Shown in pieces: positions 52,769-62,838 of a stretch of DNA of 64,000 nucleotides. The translations under genes and the position numbers were made by a program. Position 1 is the first letter of the stretch; the number at the start of each line of letters is the position of its first letter. The notes below the pieces were generated by a model. It was not told where the DNA came from and ran no database searches. It saw nothing but the letters and a program-made list of their open reading frames with translations. Source of the stretch: an uncultured Lachnospiraceae bacterium (lineage in GTDB: Bacteria > Bacillota > Clostridia > Lachnospirales > Lachnospiraceae); assembly GCA_910585905.1 (NCBI GenBank), contig CAJUID010000006.1, forward strand, positions 1-64,000. The letters run 5' to 3'.

Positions 52769-53758
52769 TTAATTACTTCCAGAACATTTCTGTAGCAGAT
52801 GATTCATCTGGACATAGAGTAAATCTCCACCATCTGCCTTTAATACTACTGTAATATAACCATCTTCGTTTTCACCGCGGGAATACAAGATCAGGCAGGA
52901 GCCGGCATCAAAAGTCGTACCGGTCTTTCCTCCAATTACAGTGATCCCCTCCGGCGGTGAAGCCCTGCCAATTAGATAACGGTCTGTTGATAAAAAGGAT
53001 AATTTTTTCTTTTTTCCATTCTTTTTCCGAAACTTTGCAGTATAGGTCGGCTGAGCCACAATATCCATAAACGTCTGATTTTTTACCAGTTCATGAAAAA
53101 CAAGGTACAGGTCATATGCTGTTGTATAATGTTTTTTATCGTGAAGCCCATGAGAATTGACAAAATGTGAATGGACAGCGCCTAAATCCTGCATTTCCTG
53201 ATTCATTAAATCTGCAAATGCTTCTTCGGTTCCTGCGATGTGCTCAGCAATTGCTATACCTGCGTCATTGCCCGAATGCACCAAAAAGGCGGAAAGCAAA
53301 TCTCTAAGCACAATTTGGTCGCCCTCCATAAATCCACAGAGCTTTGCGCCATATTCAGTAATGTGTGATGCGTTATAGCTGAAAGTAACTGTATCATCCA
53401 GATTCCCATACTTTAATACAACTAATGCAGTAACAATCTTTGTAATACTGGCCGGATAAACTTTCTTATATATATTATGGGAGTATAGCATTGTTCCGGT
53501 GGTATCGTTGACTGCTAAGGATGCTTTGGATGACATGATAGAATCCTGTTTCTTTGTCTGTTTCTTTTTGGGAATCACACAGATTTCGTCCGACAGATAA
53601 CTTTGCGGTACAGCCTCGCCCTGTGTACTTATACTTAACGGAAAATCAATCCGGTAAGATAGCATTTCATTCTTCTTATCACCGCAGCCGGTCAAGGAGA
53701 TACTGCAAAGACAGCCTGCCATCAAAAAAGATATTATTCTCTTCCTATTCATTTTCAT
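52769..53758 (-). CDS. dacF: D-alanyl-D-alanine carboxypeptidase (S11), lipoprotein
   Basis: 329 residues. The signal carries a lipobox (CSISLTGCGDKK, Cys at about residue 26). The S11 motifs are SxxK in PASITKIVTALV, SxN in HSGNDAGIAIAEH and KTG in IGGKTGTTFDAG. It removes the terminal D-Ala of stem peptides outside the cell and so limits cross-linking. Its start overlaps the mgsA stop by 14 nt, and it closes the cell-shape operon. The symbol is by family; paralogues named dacA or dacB are not excluded. Confidence 0.88.
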   Translation of the reverse strand: MKMNRKRIISFLMAGCLCSISLTGCGDKKNEMLSYRIDFPLSISTQGEAVPQSYLSDEICVIPKKKQTKKQDSIMSSKASLAVNDTTGTMLYSHNIYKKVYPASITKIVTALVVLKYGNLDDTVTFSYNASHITEYGAKLCGFMEGDQIVLRDLLSAFLVHSGNDAGIAIAEHIAGTEEAFADLMNQEMQDLGAVHSHFVNSHGLHDKKHYTTAYDLYLVFHELVKNQTFMDIVAQPTYTAKFRKKNGKKKKLSFLSTDRYLIGRASPPEGITVIGGKTGTTFDAGSCLILYSRGENEDGYITVVLKADGGDLLYVQMNHLLQKCSGSN

Positions 53759-54164
53759 CGGTTCCCTCTTTTTTCACCAGTTCACGCCACTCAAGGTCCC
53801 CGCGCTCCAGAGCTTTGATTAAAAGCTCCGCAGTAGCTAGGTTCGTGGCAAACGGGATGTTATATGTGTCACACAGATGAATTACATTGTTGACATCCGG
53901 CTCATGGGACTTTGGCGAAAGTGGATCTCTTAAGAAAAATACCATGTCAATCTGGTTGTGCTCAATCTGTGATGCGAGCTGCTGTTCCCCGCCCAGATGC
54001 CCCGCCAGATATTTATGGATGGTTAGGTTTGTCACTTCTTCTATCAAACGCCCCGTTGTTCCAGTTGCATAAATTTCATGTTTACTTAATATCCCCCGAT
54101 ACGCAATTGCAAAGTTTTGCATTAATATCTTTTTTGCATCATGTGCAATTAACCCAATATTCAT
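53745..54164 (-). CDS. mgsA: methylglyoxal synthase
   Basis: 139 residues. It converts dihydroxyacetone phosphate to methylglyoxal, a bypass of lower glycolysis. The family segments IGLIAHDAKK, GTTGRLIEE and MVFFLRDPLSPKSHEPDVN (with the catalytic Asp and phosphate-binding residues) are all present. Its location in a wall-synthesis operon between rodA and dacF is usual in Lachnospiraceae. A GGGGGA site precedes the ATG. Confidence 0.94.
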   Translation of the reverse strand: MNIGLIAHDAKKILMQNFAIAYRGILSKHEIYATGTTGRLIEEVTNLTIHKYLAGHLGGEQQLASQIEHNQIDMVFFLRDPLSPKSHEPDVNNVIHLCDTYNIPFATNLATAELLIKALERGDLEWRELVKKEGTDENE

Positions 54165-54261
54165 CTTGCTGTCCCCCTTACCTTATGTCTTAAACTGTTT
54201 AACCTTCAATGCCGCAGTTTTGCGGCCTACCTTCCCACTACAAGGAATTGTGGTCCCATCA

Positions 54262-55497
54262 CTACAATTCCAGATCCAGGTCAATATTGGATGACGGCCC
54301 ATTTCCATAGAGGTTTCTCATGGAGAACCCTCCTTTGCTTGACTTTGCTGGCTGGATACTAATATTCATCACCAGCCCTATCCCAATCATCGAAGAAATC
54401 ATTGAGCTAAGCCCATTGCTGATAAAAGGAAGCGGCAACCCTGTGTTTGGCAGGAGCAAAGTGACAACGCAGATATTGGTAAATACTTGGAACATGTACA
54501 TAGATGCAACCCCAACTGCAATCATCTTTCCAAGATAATCCTGCGAATTCTTTGCTACCATAAAGCATTTAAAGATTACAAATGCAAACATCAAAAGTAT
54601 CAGGCAGGAACCGAGAAAGCCGAACTCCTCTCCAATCACTGACCAGATAAAATCGCTTTCATTTACCGAAACGGTTGAATACGCCCTGGAAGCACCTTCC
54701 CCACCGCCGTCCTGCAGAAGCTTTCCAGAAAGCTTGCCTGCCGCGATTGCTCGGATGGAGTGCATCTGCTGATAAACAATATTGCCCTCTGGATCATATT
54801 TCTCCGGGTTCAGCCATCCCATAATACGTCTATAATGGTACGGCTTTAATATTTCATATTTCAATAAAAGATTGTACGGCTGCTGGATATACCAGAACAA
54901 CACCAGGCCAAGCGGTATTCCCAAAGCAATAATCGGTGCTAGGATTTTGTAGCTCACCCCCGCTACAACAATCATAATCACCATAATAAAGCAAGCTACC
55001 AGGCTTGAGGACAAATCTGGCTGTGTCAGAATTAGGATTACCGGAATAACCGTTACTGCCCCCGCAATAAACAATGTGCTGATACGGTCAAGGCGGTTTC
55101 TTAGTTTCGTGAAAATTGTCGCTAGAGTAAGTATCAGGATAATTTTCATTAACTCAGAAGGCTGGAACGTAATGCCGCCAAGCCGAATCCAGCGCGTCGC
55201 ATCTGTATGGTTGTTTGTCCCAAGCGCTGTATGGGTCGCCGCCGTAAGAAGAAGCCCTGCTGGATAGTAAAGTATGGTAAATTTGCAGATAAAATGATAA
55301 TCAAGCACAGAAAGCCCCGCCACAATGATTAGGCCAAGAACCATTCCCACAAGCTGGTTCCTCATATAATGCATCCCAGCCTCATCGCCGCCGGCAAGCT
55401 TTACTGTATAAGCACTTATTAAACAAAGAAGTATGACAACTATTAACAGGGAATAGTTGTATTTTTTCCAATCATACTGTTTAATCTTGTTAATCAT
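54262..55497 (-). CDS. rodA: rod-shape peptidoglycan glycosyltransferase RodA
   Basis: 411 residues with about ten membrane segments of the SEDS family. Motifs include RWIRLGGITFQPSELMKI, with the conserved residues after helix 3, and the C-terminal NTGLPLPFISNGLSSMISS. SEDS proteins polymerise glycan strands in partnership with a class B PBP, here the PBP2 encoded upstream in the same operon. It follows minE by 18 nt. FtsW is the main alternative, but the MreBCD neighbourhood favours RodA. Confidence 0.93.
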   Translation of the reverse strand: MINKIKQYDWKKYNYSLLIVVILLCLISAYTVKLAGGDEAGMHYMRNQLVGMVLGLIIVAGLSVLDYHFICKFTILYYPAGLLLTAATHTALGTNNHTDATRWIRLGGITFQPSELMKIILILTLATIFTKLRNRLDRISTLFIAGAVTVIPVILILTQPDLSSSLVACFIMVIMIVVAGVSYKILAPIIALGIPLGLVLFWYIQQPYNLLLKYEILKPYHYRRIMGWLNPEKYDPEGNIVYQQMHSIRAIAAGKLSGKLLQDGGGEGASRAYSTVSVNESDFIWSVIGEEFGFLGSCLILLMFAFVIFKCFMVAKNSQDYLGKMIAVGVASMYMFQVFTNICVVTLLLPNTGLPLPFISNGLSSMISSMIGIGLVMNISIQPAKSSKGGFSMRNLYGNGPSSNIDLDLEL

Positions 55498-55515
55498 AAT
55501 CTGCCCTTCCTTACA

Positions 55516-55800
55516 TTACTTCCTAAAGTTTCTTGAACCCTCTTTTATCGGAATATTCGCTAATAATGCATTGACGGTTCCAGAAGAATCGTCAATCTCT
55601 GTCTTTGTTACCTTAATATCAAGGCCGTCCGTATCAATATCTAGATACTTGGATATAACCTGTATAATATCATTTTTCATCTGTTCCATCAATTCCGGAG
55701 AGCAGACAGCCCGGTCAGAAGTAATTGCAACTTTCAGACGGTTTTTTGCAATATCGCTGCTGTTTTCGGAACTTTTAAAAAAATTCGATAAAAAGCTCAT
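55516..55800 (-). CDS. minE: cell division topological factor MinE
   Basis: 94 residues. The N-terminal part carries the anti-MinCD helix with NRLKVAITSDRA, and the C-terminal half is the dimerisation domain. MinE drives release of MinD from the membrane, giving pole-to-pole oscillation. A GGAG site supports the ATG at 55800. It follows minD by 36 nt. Confidence 0.92.
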   Translation of the reverse strand: MSFLSNFFKSSENSSDIAKNRLKVAITSDRAVCSPELMEQMKNDIIQVISKYLDIDTDGLDIKVTKTEIDDSSGTVNALLANIPIKEGSRNFRK

Positions 55801-55836
55801 ACTTGTCTCCATTTCTGTACTTAGTCCATTGCATGG

Positions 55837-56625
55837 TTATTTCTTAAAGATAGCAGCAAATTTTTGAAAAAATCCTTTTGTCTCCTCCAATTCAAGATAA
55901 GGAACCTCTTCCCCCAAAACGCGGTGGCAGATATTCATATAAGCCTGTCCAGCTTTTGTCTCGGAACCAACCAGAGGCTCTCCGTTGTTGGTAGAAATAA
56001 CAATCTGCTCATCATCTGGCACAACGCCAATCAAATCCACCGCTAAAATCTCAACCACATCATCGCTAGACATCATATTGCCTTCCCTAACCATATCAGC
56101 GCGCAAGCGGTTTACGATCAAATGTGTCTGTTTAATCTCATTTGCCTCCAAAAGCCCAATGATCCGGTCAGCATCGCGGACAGCAGACACTTCCGGTGTC
56201 GTGACAACCAATGCACGGTCAGCACCTGCGATTGCGTTCTTAAATCCCTGCTCAATTCCCGCAGGGCAGTCTAACAGTATGTAATCAAATTCCTCCCGGA
56301 GCGCATCCGCTAACTTTTTCATCTGTTCCGGGCTAACAGCCGTCTTATCCTTTGTCTGTGCAGATGGCAGCAGATAAAGGTTGGAATAGCGCTTGTCCTT
56401 AATCAGCGCCTGTTTAATACGGCAGTTATTCTCTACAACATCCACAAGATTATATACAATGCGGTTTTCAAGTCCCATTACAACATCCAGGTTGCGGAGT
56501 CCTATATCTGTATCAATCAATACGACTTTCTTATTTAGCATGGCAAGCCCTGTACCGACATTTGCAGTTGTTGTTGTCTTGCCGACACCTCCTTTCCCAG
56601 ATGTAATAACGATTACTTCTCCCAT
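55837..56625 (-). CDS. minD: septum site-determining ATPase MinD
   Basis: 262 residues. The deviant Walker A is GKGGVGKTTTTAN near the N-terminus, followed by VVLIDTDIGLRNLDVVMGLE and YILLDCPAGIEQGF. The C-terminal amphipathic helix that binds the membrane is the segment ending GFFQKFAAIFKK. It recruits MinC and is controlled by MinE. The gene has an AGGAGG site and lies about 80 bp after minC. Confidence 0.96.
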   Translation of the reverse strand: MGEVIVITSGKGGVGKTTTTANVGTGLAMLNKKVVLIDTDIGLRNLDVVMGLENRIVYNLVDVVENNCRIKQALIKDKRYSNLYLLPSAQTKDKTAVSPEQMKKLADALREEFDYILLDCPAGIEQGFKNAIAGADRALVVTTPEVSAVRDADRIIGLLEANEIKQTHLIVNRLRADMVREGNMMSSDDVVEILAVDLIGVVPDDEQIVISTNNGEPLVGSETKAGQAYMNICHRVLGEEVPYLELEETKGFFQKFAAIFKK

Positions 56626-56705
56626 AATTTTATTCCTCCTAAATGAATATTTTCGCTTATCTCATTCTCGCTTGGTTCCATTTTACCAAATGTAGCCAAA
56701 AAAAT

Positions 56706-57371
56706 CTATAACCGGATGTCGCCGATTACGTCTTTATCCAACGTTTCAATGTAGATATTGCCTTCCTCCCAGAATGCAATCTTCGTCTCTTTCGGCTGCC
56801 TCTTCTTTGGCTTATCCGGCGACCTCGCAATCGTATCTGCAATCCGTATCTGCATCGGGTCCATATCAAGCGCTACTACAAATGCATTCTGGTTACCAGA
56901 AGAACCAGCATAGACATTGCCCTTTAGCGAGCCAAGGATAATGACATTTCCCTTTGAAATTACCTTAGCTCCCGCTTTAACATCTCCGATAATAATAATG
57001 CTGGTTTCTACATCAAGCACCTGCCCGGAGCGAAGGTTTCCTTTAAAAAACTGTCCGGTACTATAATCCTGTTGTATCATCTGCCTTTCAATCGAATTTT
57101 TGAAAGCCTGTTCAAGCTTCTCATCATTCTCCATAATGCAGACAATTGATAACCTGCAGTTTTCTTCAATTATCTTTATAATTTCCATCTTTTGTTCATC
57201 GGTCAATGCTTTTCCTTGGAAGGTAACTGCCTTCTGTGCCTCGCCAAGAAAAGCTGCGGATGCTTTGAATTTAGCAGCAACATCCTGCTTCAGTACATCA
57301 TATTCTGTACTGGCATCTAATACCAGAATAATTCCTGATTTTGTTCCTTTGATCACTACTGTATCACTCAT
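56706..57371 (-). CDS. minC: septum site-determining protein MinC
   Basis: 221 residues. The N-terminal domain (1-100) opposes FtsZ; the C-terminal beta-helix (about 110-215) with GNLRSGQVLDVETSIIIIGD, GAKVISKGNVIILGSLKG and NAFVVALDMDPMQIRIAD binds MinD. A GGAGGG site supports 57371 rather than the open frame to 57383. It precedes minD in the shared transcript, after pbp2. Confidence 0.92.
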   Translation of the reverse strand: MSDTVVIKGTKSGIILVLDASTEYDVLKQDVAAKFKASAAFLGEAQKAVTFQGKALTDEQKMEIIKIIEENCRLSIVCIMENDEKLEQAFKNSIERQMIQQDYSTGQFFKGNLRSGQVLDVETSIIIIGDVKAGAKVISKGNVIILGSLKGNVYAGSSGNQNAFVVALDMDPMQIRIADTIARSPDKPKKRQPKETKIAFWEEGNIYIETLDKDVIGDIRL

Positions 57372-57452
57372 GCTACCCTCCATTCTCTAGTGGCTGGAGC
57401 GCAATCCATGCCATCCCTGCAATTGGCACGCCCCAGGAAGCCTTATCTGCGA

Positions 57453-60305
57453 TTAATCCATTACATTTGTATTGGATTCAGGCATTTTAACTTTTCCTGA
57501 TACTTTCTTTTTATTTTCGCTAAAGTAATATTTATATACATCCCTCACTGTCTGTGCGGCATTGGATGAAGCATAGCCATTTGGGATCAGGCAGGTTACA
57601 GATATTTCCGGTTTATTATATGGCGCGTAAGACATAAACCAGGCATGGTTCGCATGGTATTCATTTAACTGTGCAGTTCCTGTCTTTCCTGCCACTTTCT
57701 TTTTCAGACCGGCAAACATAGGAGCAGTTGAAGTATTTCCATTGACCACACGGTACATGCCCTCATGGATATTGTCCCAGGTCGACTGCGAAATTTTCAC
57801 CTTATTCCGGACATTTGCCTGATTATCAAGGATCACTTTTCCCTTTACATCTTTTACTTTGTCTATCAGAGTCAAGTCATAACATGTCCCATTGTTGGCA
57901 ACAGTCGTGACATAGCGGGCAATCTGCGCCGGAGTATACGCATGGGTCGCCTGCCCAATTGCCGCACGCACAATATCTGTTTTGGAAAACTGAGGATCTG
58001 TCTCCGTAATCTCCACGCCAGATTTGTCGGTCAGCCCAAACATATCCGCATATTTTTCCAGTCGTGCCAGTCCCTTTGTATGGTTCACTGACCCGTTGGA
58101 TTTACCATTTCCCAGTTCAAACCCTACTGTATAATAAAAGTAGTTGCAAGATGCCTCAATCGCCGTGGAGACATGCAGCGTGCCATGCCCTGATGATTTC
58201 CAGCACTTTGGCGGCTGGCTCACCAAGTCAAACTTTACCCGGTCAAAAATATTTGTGGTTGGAGTAATCACTCCCTCCTCAAGCCCCGCTACCGAAGAAA
58301 CAATTTTAAAAGTAGAACCAGGTGCTAATTTTTGCTGCACCGGACGGTTCAGCAGCGGCGAAGAAGATGCCTGCGTCAAGTAATTATAAAAGTAATCAGA
58401 ATCCACCTGATTTGCCATCTTATTATTATCATAGCTCGGATAGCTGACCATCGCCTTTACTTTTCCAGTATTGACATCCGTGATAACCAGTGAACCAGAA
58501 CATGGCTCCAGCCCAAGGTCACCCGGGGTAATCTCAAGGTTGCGGATTTTTTTAATAATAAAAGAATAAGGTGAGAGCAGGCCGCGCTCCAACTGTTCAT
58601 ATTCTACCGCATTATATTTTATATCGCCCTGGTCAAACAGCAGCAGGCAACAGTCTCTTCCGGAAAGTTCATGCTGATGCACCAGATAACTATATATCAT
58701 TTTTGGGTATTTTGGGTCATTTTCCAATAGATCCAATCCATATTTGATTAGTTTTTTATAAATTTCCTGCGTGCTAAAATACTGTTCCCCGATATCCAGT
58801 TTTCCTAAATCAACCCAGCTTTTTGAAATAGCGTACTGTAAAAACTGGCTAAGGCTGATTTTTTTTGAAGCAAACTTTTTAAAGGTTGCATCGGAAGAAT
58901 CCACATCCTGAATCAGCATAATCCCATCTGCTTTTAACACATCATAAAAATAGTCAATAAACTCTGCAATCGAATCTGAAAGCTGCTTTTCAGTAATTTT
59001 GCTGTCAACCGCCAGAATTTCCTGCATCCTTCGCTTAATCTCTTTTGATTTTCTTTTGTATTTCTGATAAGTTCTCTTTTCCAGTGCAGATGCATCCTTA
59101 TCAGTAAAACGTGATGCATTGATAATATTATTTTCAATCAATGCACTATACACATCATAGATCGGAACCTTAATCTTGGATGCAGACTGCCCCTTTGAAC
59201 CAGCGCTTTCGCTGTTATTAATATTTGCAATCAAAACACCGGCAATATGCTCCTCCAACAGTTTATAGCATTCCACCTGCAGTTCAGAGTCGATGGAAAG
59301 ATACACATTATTCCCGGCAACTGGATCATTTTCCCGGTCAATTTTCTCAATCCGCCCAGTCACATCATTGATCGTCAGTTTTTCGCTTCCTTTTGTCCCT
59401 CGGAGATAATCCTCATAGGTACTTTCCAGGCCAGAAACGCCAATCTGGTCCGCTACCGCATAAGTCGTACTTGGATTTTCCTCCTGCAATTCCGCCAGTT
59501 TTTCAACAGACACAGTACCAGTATACCCAAGAATATGGGCAAAATACTTACTCATCTTGTAAACACGCGTTGAATCCTCCTCAATATCAATACCTGGAAG
59601 CTCATTATTATTTTCTTTTACTGCGGCTACCGTATTGCTGCTGACATCCTGTGCCAGCACGATTGATTCAGACTGCTTAAATCGATAGATAAACATTGCG
59701 TAGCGGACAGCCATAATCTGAAGGGTTGTCTCCTTATCGTATTTATCATCAATTAAAAATTTGGGGCTATCCGAGCCGTCGCTTGAGCGCAGAAATTCAA
59801 AAACTTCCTCAGCAGACATATCCCTTTTTTCCTGTGTCAGCGCCTCAACTTTTGTGCCGAACACCTCCGCCTTAAAACGAAGCAGCGCATTGTCCTTCAC
59901 AGTAAACTGCGGAACACCATTGTCATCATACTCAATATAAAATTCTACTGCTAATTTCTCATCATGTTTTTTCATAATCTGGAGCAAATGGTAGATCATT
60001 TCATTTTTTTGCTCCGATGTCAATTTACTTGATATATTATTTGAAGTAAATGTAATATTGTAAGATAATTTATTGTAAGCCAGCAATTTTCCGTTGCAAT
60101 CATATATGTTGCCACGCGATGCCTTGATTTTTCTCGTTTCCCTGCTTCTTTTCGCTGCTTGGCTGACATAGGAATCCGTCTGGGCAATCTGCAGCTCAAA
60201 CATCCTATTTACCAGAATACAGAATAGAAGCACAAAGATAACTGCAACTGGCAGAAGCCTTGATTCAAAAAAACGTTTCAGATTTTCTTTTATCGTTTCA
60301 AGCAT
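57453..60305 (-). CDS. penicillin-binding protein 2-type transpeptidase with a large insertion
   Basis: 950 residues. One membrane helix (about 17-35) and a dimerisation/pedestal domain (to about 360) precede the transpeptidase, with SxxK as Ser664 in PGSTFKIVS, SxN at 719-721 (SCN) and KTG at 874-876. Between IDSELQVECYKLL (about 338-350) and GSLVITDVNTGKVKAMVSYP (from about 604) lies an added block of about 240 residues with charged helices and no motif I know. It should cross-link lateral wall with RodA. It lies 18 nt after mreD. Confidence 0.9.
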   Translation of the reverse strand: MLETIKENLKRFFESRLLPVAVIFVLLFCILVNRMFELQIAQTDSYVSQAAKRSRETRKIKASRGNIYDCNGKLLAYNKLSYNITFTSNNISSKLTSEQKNEMIYHLLQIMKKHDEKLAVEFYIEYDDNGVPQFTVKDNALLRFKAEVFGTKVEALTQEKRDMSAEEVFEFLRSSDGSDSPKFLIDDKYDKETTLQIMAVRYAMFIYRFKQSESIVLAQDVSSNTVAAVKENNNELPGIDIEEDSTRVYKMSKYFAHILGYTGTVSVEKLAELQEENPSTTYAVADQIGVSGLESTYEDYLRGTKGSEKLTINDVTGRIEKIDRENDPVAGNNVYLSIDSELQVECYKLLEEHIAGVLIANINNSESAGSKGQSASKIKVPIYDVYSALIENNIINASRFTDKDASALEKRTYQKYKRKSKEIKRRMQEILAVDSKITEKQLSDSIAEFIDYFYDVLKADGIMLIQDVDSSDATFKKFASKKISLSQFLQYAISKSWVDLGKLDIGEQYFSTQEIYKKLIKYGLDLLENDPKYPKMIYSYLVHQHELSGRDCCLLLFDQGDIKYNAVEYEQLERGLLSPYSFIIKKIRNLEITPGDLGLEPCSGSLVITDVNTGKVKAMVSYPSYDNNKMANQVDSDYFYNYLTQASSSPLLNRPVQQKLAPGSTFKIVSSVAGLEEGVITPTTNIFDRVKFDLVSQPPKCWKSSGHGTLHVSTAIEASCNYFYYTVGFELGNGKSNGSVNHTKGLARLEKYADMFGLTDKSGVEITETDPQFSKTDIVRAAIGQATHAYTPAQIARYVTTVANNGTCYDLTLIDKVKDVKGKVILDNQANVRNKVKISQSTWDNIHEGMYRVVNGNTSTAPMFAGLKKKVAGKTGTAQLNEYHANHAWFMSYAPYNKPEISVTCLIPNGYASSNAAQTVRDVYKYYFSENKKKVSGKVKMPESNTNVMD

Positions 60306-60322
60306 GCAAAACCACCTCCTAT

Positions 60323-60850
60323 CTATTGTGCCTTGTCTCCTTTTGCCAGCGGAACCTCTTCTGGAGGATACATTTTCTCTTCCAGCCAGTGCAAAAATTT
60401 ATATAAAATAATTCCCACAACCATAGTATAAATCATTTCCGGAATCATAACACGTACAATATAAGATATCACATCCAACCTGCCGCGCATCAGAAAATGG
60501 CAGACATAAAACATAAGTCCATACGCCAGGTCGCTGCACGCTATGGCAGTAATCGGGACAGACAAGTCATCTTTAAAATATAGATTGTTTGCCCTGCCAT
60601 CCATATAACCAATCAATGCAAAGATAAAAATGCAGATGCCAACAACATCGCCATACATTAGGTCGACAAACGCACCACAGCAAAAACCGGTAAAAAGCCC
60701 AAGTTTTTTCCCATACATATAACCGGATGATGCAGTCAGTATCACCAGCAGGTTTGGCATCACATTTGCAAGCCTAAGCTTTGTAAAAACAGTTGTCTGC
60801 AGCACAAAGCAGATTATTATCATAAGAAACATACTGATGTAGCGTTTCAT
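60323..60850 (-). CDS. mreD: rod shape-determining protein MreD
   Basis: 175 residues with about five membrane segments, including YISMFLMIIICFVLQTTVF, and the family phrase NVMPNLLVILTASSGYMYGKK. MreD is part of the elongation complex with MreB, MreC, RodA and PBP2. Its start overlaps the mreC stop by 4 nt (ATGA). Confidence 0.9.
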   Translation of the reverse strand: MKRYISMFLMIIICFVLQTTVFTKLRLANVMPNLLVILTASSGYMYGKKLGLFTGFCCGAFVDLMYGDVVGICIFIFALIGYMDGRANNLYFKDDLSVPITAIACSDLAYGLMFYVCHFLMRGRLDVISYIVRVMIPEMIYTMVVGIILYKFLHWLEEKMYPPEEVPLAKGDKAQ

Positions 60851-61713
60851 TTTAGCATCTCCTCTAATTCAGCAGACTCTTTGACCTCTGTAATCACAAA
60901 GACCATATCCAGGCTGGAAAAATCTACCACTGGCGACAGATACCCTCCCTGTGTAATATTGGAGGAGTCCTTCTTTAAATCCCTGACATAGCCAATCAGG
61001 ATGCCCGGCAGATATTTGTCACTAATCTGCGAAGTTACGACTTCTGCGCCATCCTCTATTTTGACGTCACCGTTAATCCCGGTAACTTCAATGACACCTT
61101 TATTCATCAGGTTTAAGTTGCCTGTTACCACACAGTTTTCAGAATTCTCAAGGACTGTCCCATAAACATTGCTGTCATCATCAATAATCGAACGGACTTT
61201 GGCATAGGATTTATTGACCTCTGTGACAATGCCTACCAGCCCCTCACCAGCCATTACATTCATATTTTTTTTCAGGCCGTCATCTGTACCTTTATCTATA
61301 ATGAAGGTATTGTACCAGTTATCCGGGTCACTGCTGATTACTCTTGCCGCTACTTTTGGATATCCCGCATACTGCTGGTCGAGGTCAAAAAGCTTTCTAA
61401 AGTTTTCCAGCTCGTATTTATCCTGCTGTAGAAGCTTATTTTCTGCTGAAAGTTCCGCCAATTGTTTTTTTAGCTTTTTATTCTCGTCAACTGTCCTGCG
61501 CATTGTCGTAATATAGTCAATCTGCTCTGCAAGTCTCCTGCCAAGCGAATTGATTCCCTTTTGCATTGGCGTAATCACTGTTCCTGCAGCGGATCGTACC
61601 GGAGCCATCTTATCCGCAAAGCGGTAGGAAATAATGCCCACCGCAATGCAGAACACGAGAAGCACAGCCAGTATATATTTTGGATCAATGGTTATCTTTG
61701 TCTTCTTACGCAT
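60847..61713 (-). CDS. mreC: rod shape-determining protein MreC
   Basis: 288 residues. One N-terminal membrane helix (about 13-30), a coiled coil (about 65-110) and two beta domains, with the typical AARVISSDPDNWYNTFIIDKG and GLVGIVTEVNKSYAKVRSIID segments. It couples MreB filaments inside the cell to wall enzymes outside. It follows mreB by 83 nt and has an AGGGGA site. Confidence 0.93.
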   Translation of the reverse strand: MRKKTKITIDPKYILAVLLVFCIAVGIISYRFADKMAPVRSAAGTVITPMQKGINSLGRRLAEQIDYITTMRRTVDENKKLKKQLAELSAENKLLQQDKYELENFRKLFDLDQQYAGYPKVAARVISSDPDNWYNTFIIDKGTDDGLKKNMNVMAGEGLVGIVTEVNKSYAKVRSIIDDDSNVYGTVLENSENCVVTGNLNLMNKGVIEVTGINGDVKIEDGAEVVTSQISDKYLPGILIGYVRDLKKDSSNITQGGYLSPVVDFSSLDMVFVITEVKESAELEEMLK

Positions 61714-61796
61714 ATTTTCCCCTTTCAGCGTGTTTCTGTATACGCACCAGGCAAGCCCAAGACGGATGCCTGCCCCCGCAATTTGCCCAGAACAGC

Positions 61797-62804
61797 TTAT
61801 TCTATAGGAACTGCATATTTTGCAGCTATCTTCGGATGTTCTGACAAATAGCCGATTCCGGCAGCCACCGTCTTTTGTGCACTAGTTGTCGTATTTACCC
61901 TGACATTTACCTCATTTGCAAAAAACTGGTCAAGACCGGAGGTAAATGAAGCCCCTCCTGTCAGATAAATGCCATTATGTAATATTTCCGAAGAGATTTC
62001 CGGCGGCGTGCGCTCAATCATAGAGCGGATTTGTGCCGCTATCGTATAAAAAATGTCTTTTACCAGCGGATAGATTTCTTTGGAGGACAGCGTTACTTTA
62101 CCTGGAAGCCCCTTCAAAACATCCCGGCCAACTACTGTCGTAGTCTGCTCTGTCTCCTGAGGGGCTACTAAATTAATTTTTATCTGTTCTGCTGTTTTTA
62201 ATCCAATTAAAAAATTATATTTTTTGCGGACATAGTTCATAATTGCCCTGTCAAAATCATTTCCGCCATACGGAAGAAGTTTTGACACAACAATTCCGCC
62301 GAGGGATAAGATCGAAATCTCCGTTGTATCCCCGCCTAAATTCACAATCATGATCCCACGTGATTTTTCAATATCCAGCCCCAGCCCATATGCATCTGCT
62401 AATGGCTTATCAATTAGGCATACTTTTTGCGGCTTGCTCTCTGATTTTGTGATAATCTTAGAGTATGCCTGCTTTTCTACTTCTGTGATATCTGCCGGAA
62501 CCGCAATATAAAACTGGCAGCGGTTCAATTTTTTCTTACCCGAAATTTTCTGTACCATAAAATTCCAAAGTGCGACCATATCCTCCAGATGAGAGATTAC
62601 GCCACGGCTTAGCGGCAGGGATACATGGATGCTTGGCGGAGCCTTCTCATACATCTCGTATGCCTTCTCCCCGATGGCAACTGGCCTTTGTTCCTTTCCT
62701 ACCGTAGAAACCGCATTTCTCTCCAATAGAATAATGCCATCCCCATTTTTGTATACTTTAATGGTACTGGTTCCAAAATCAATACCAAAAGTCTTTTTTG
62801 CCAT
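61797..62804 (-). CDS. mreB: rod shape-determining actin homologue MreB
   Basis: 335 residues. The actin-fold phosphate loops are FGIDFGTSTIKVYKNG and MIVNLGGDTTEISILSLGGIV, and the adenosine motif is NGIYLTGGASFTSGLDQFF. It forms membrane-bound filaments that orient lateral wall growth. The start at 62804 has an AGAGG site; the frame is open seven codons further. It is shortly after radC and begins the shape operon. Mbl or MreBH-type paralogues cannot be excluded. Confidence 0.94.
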   Translation of the reverse strand: MAKKTFGIDFGTSTIKVYKNGDGIILLERNAVSTVGKEQRPVAIGEKAYEMYEKAPPSIHVSLPLSRGVISHLEDMVALWNFMVQKISGKKKLNRCQFYIAVPADITEVEKQAYSKIITKSESKPQKVCLIDKPLADAYGLGLDIEKSRGIMIVNLGGDTTEISILSLGGIVVSKLLPYGGNDFDRAIMNYVRKKYNFLIGLKTAEQIKINLVAPQETEQTTTVVGRDVLKGLPGKVTLSSKEIYPLVKDIFYTIAAQIRSMIERTPPEISSEILHNGIYLTGGASFTSGLDQFFANEVNVRVNTTTSAQKTVAAGIGYLSEHPKIAAKYAVPIE

Positions 62805-62838
62805 GAAAAAACCTCTTTTCTGCATTTATAATGAATGA

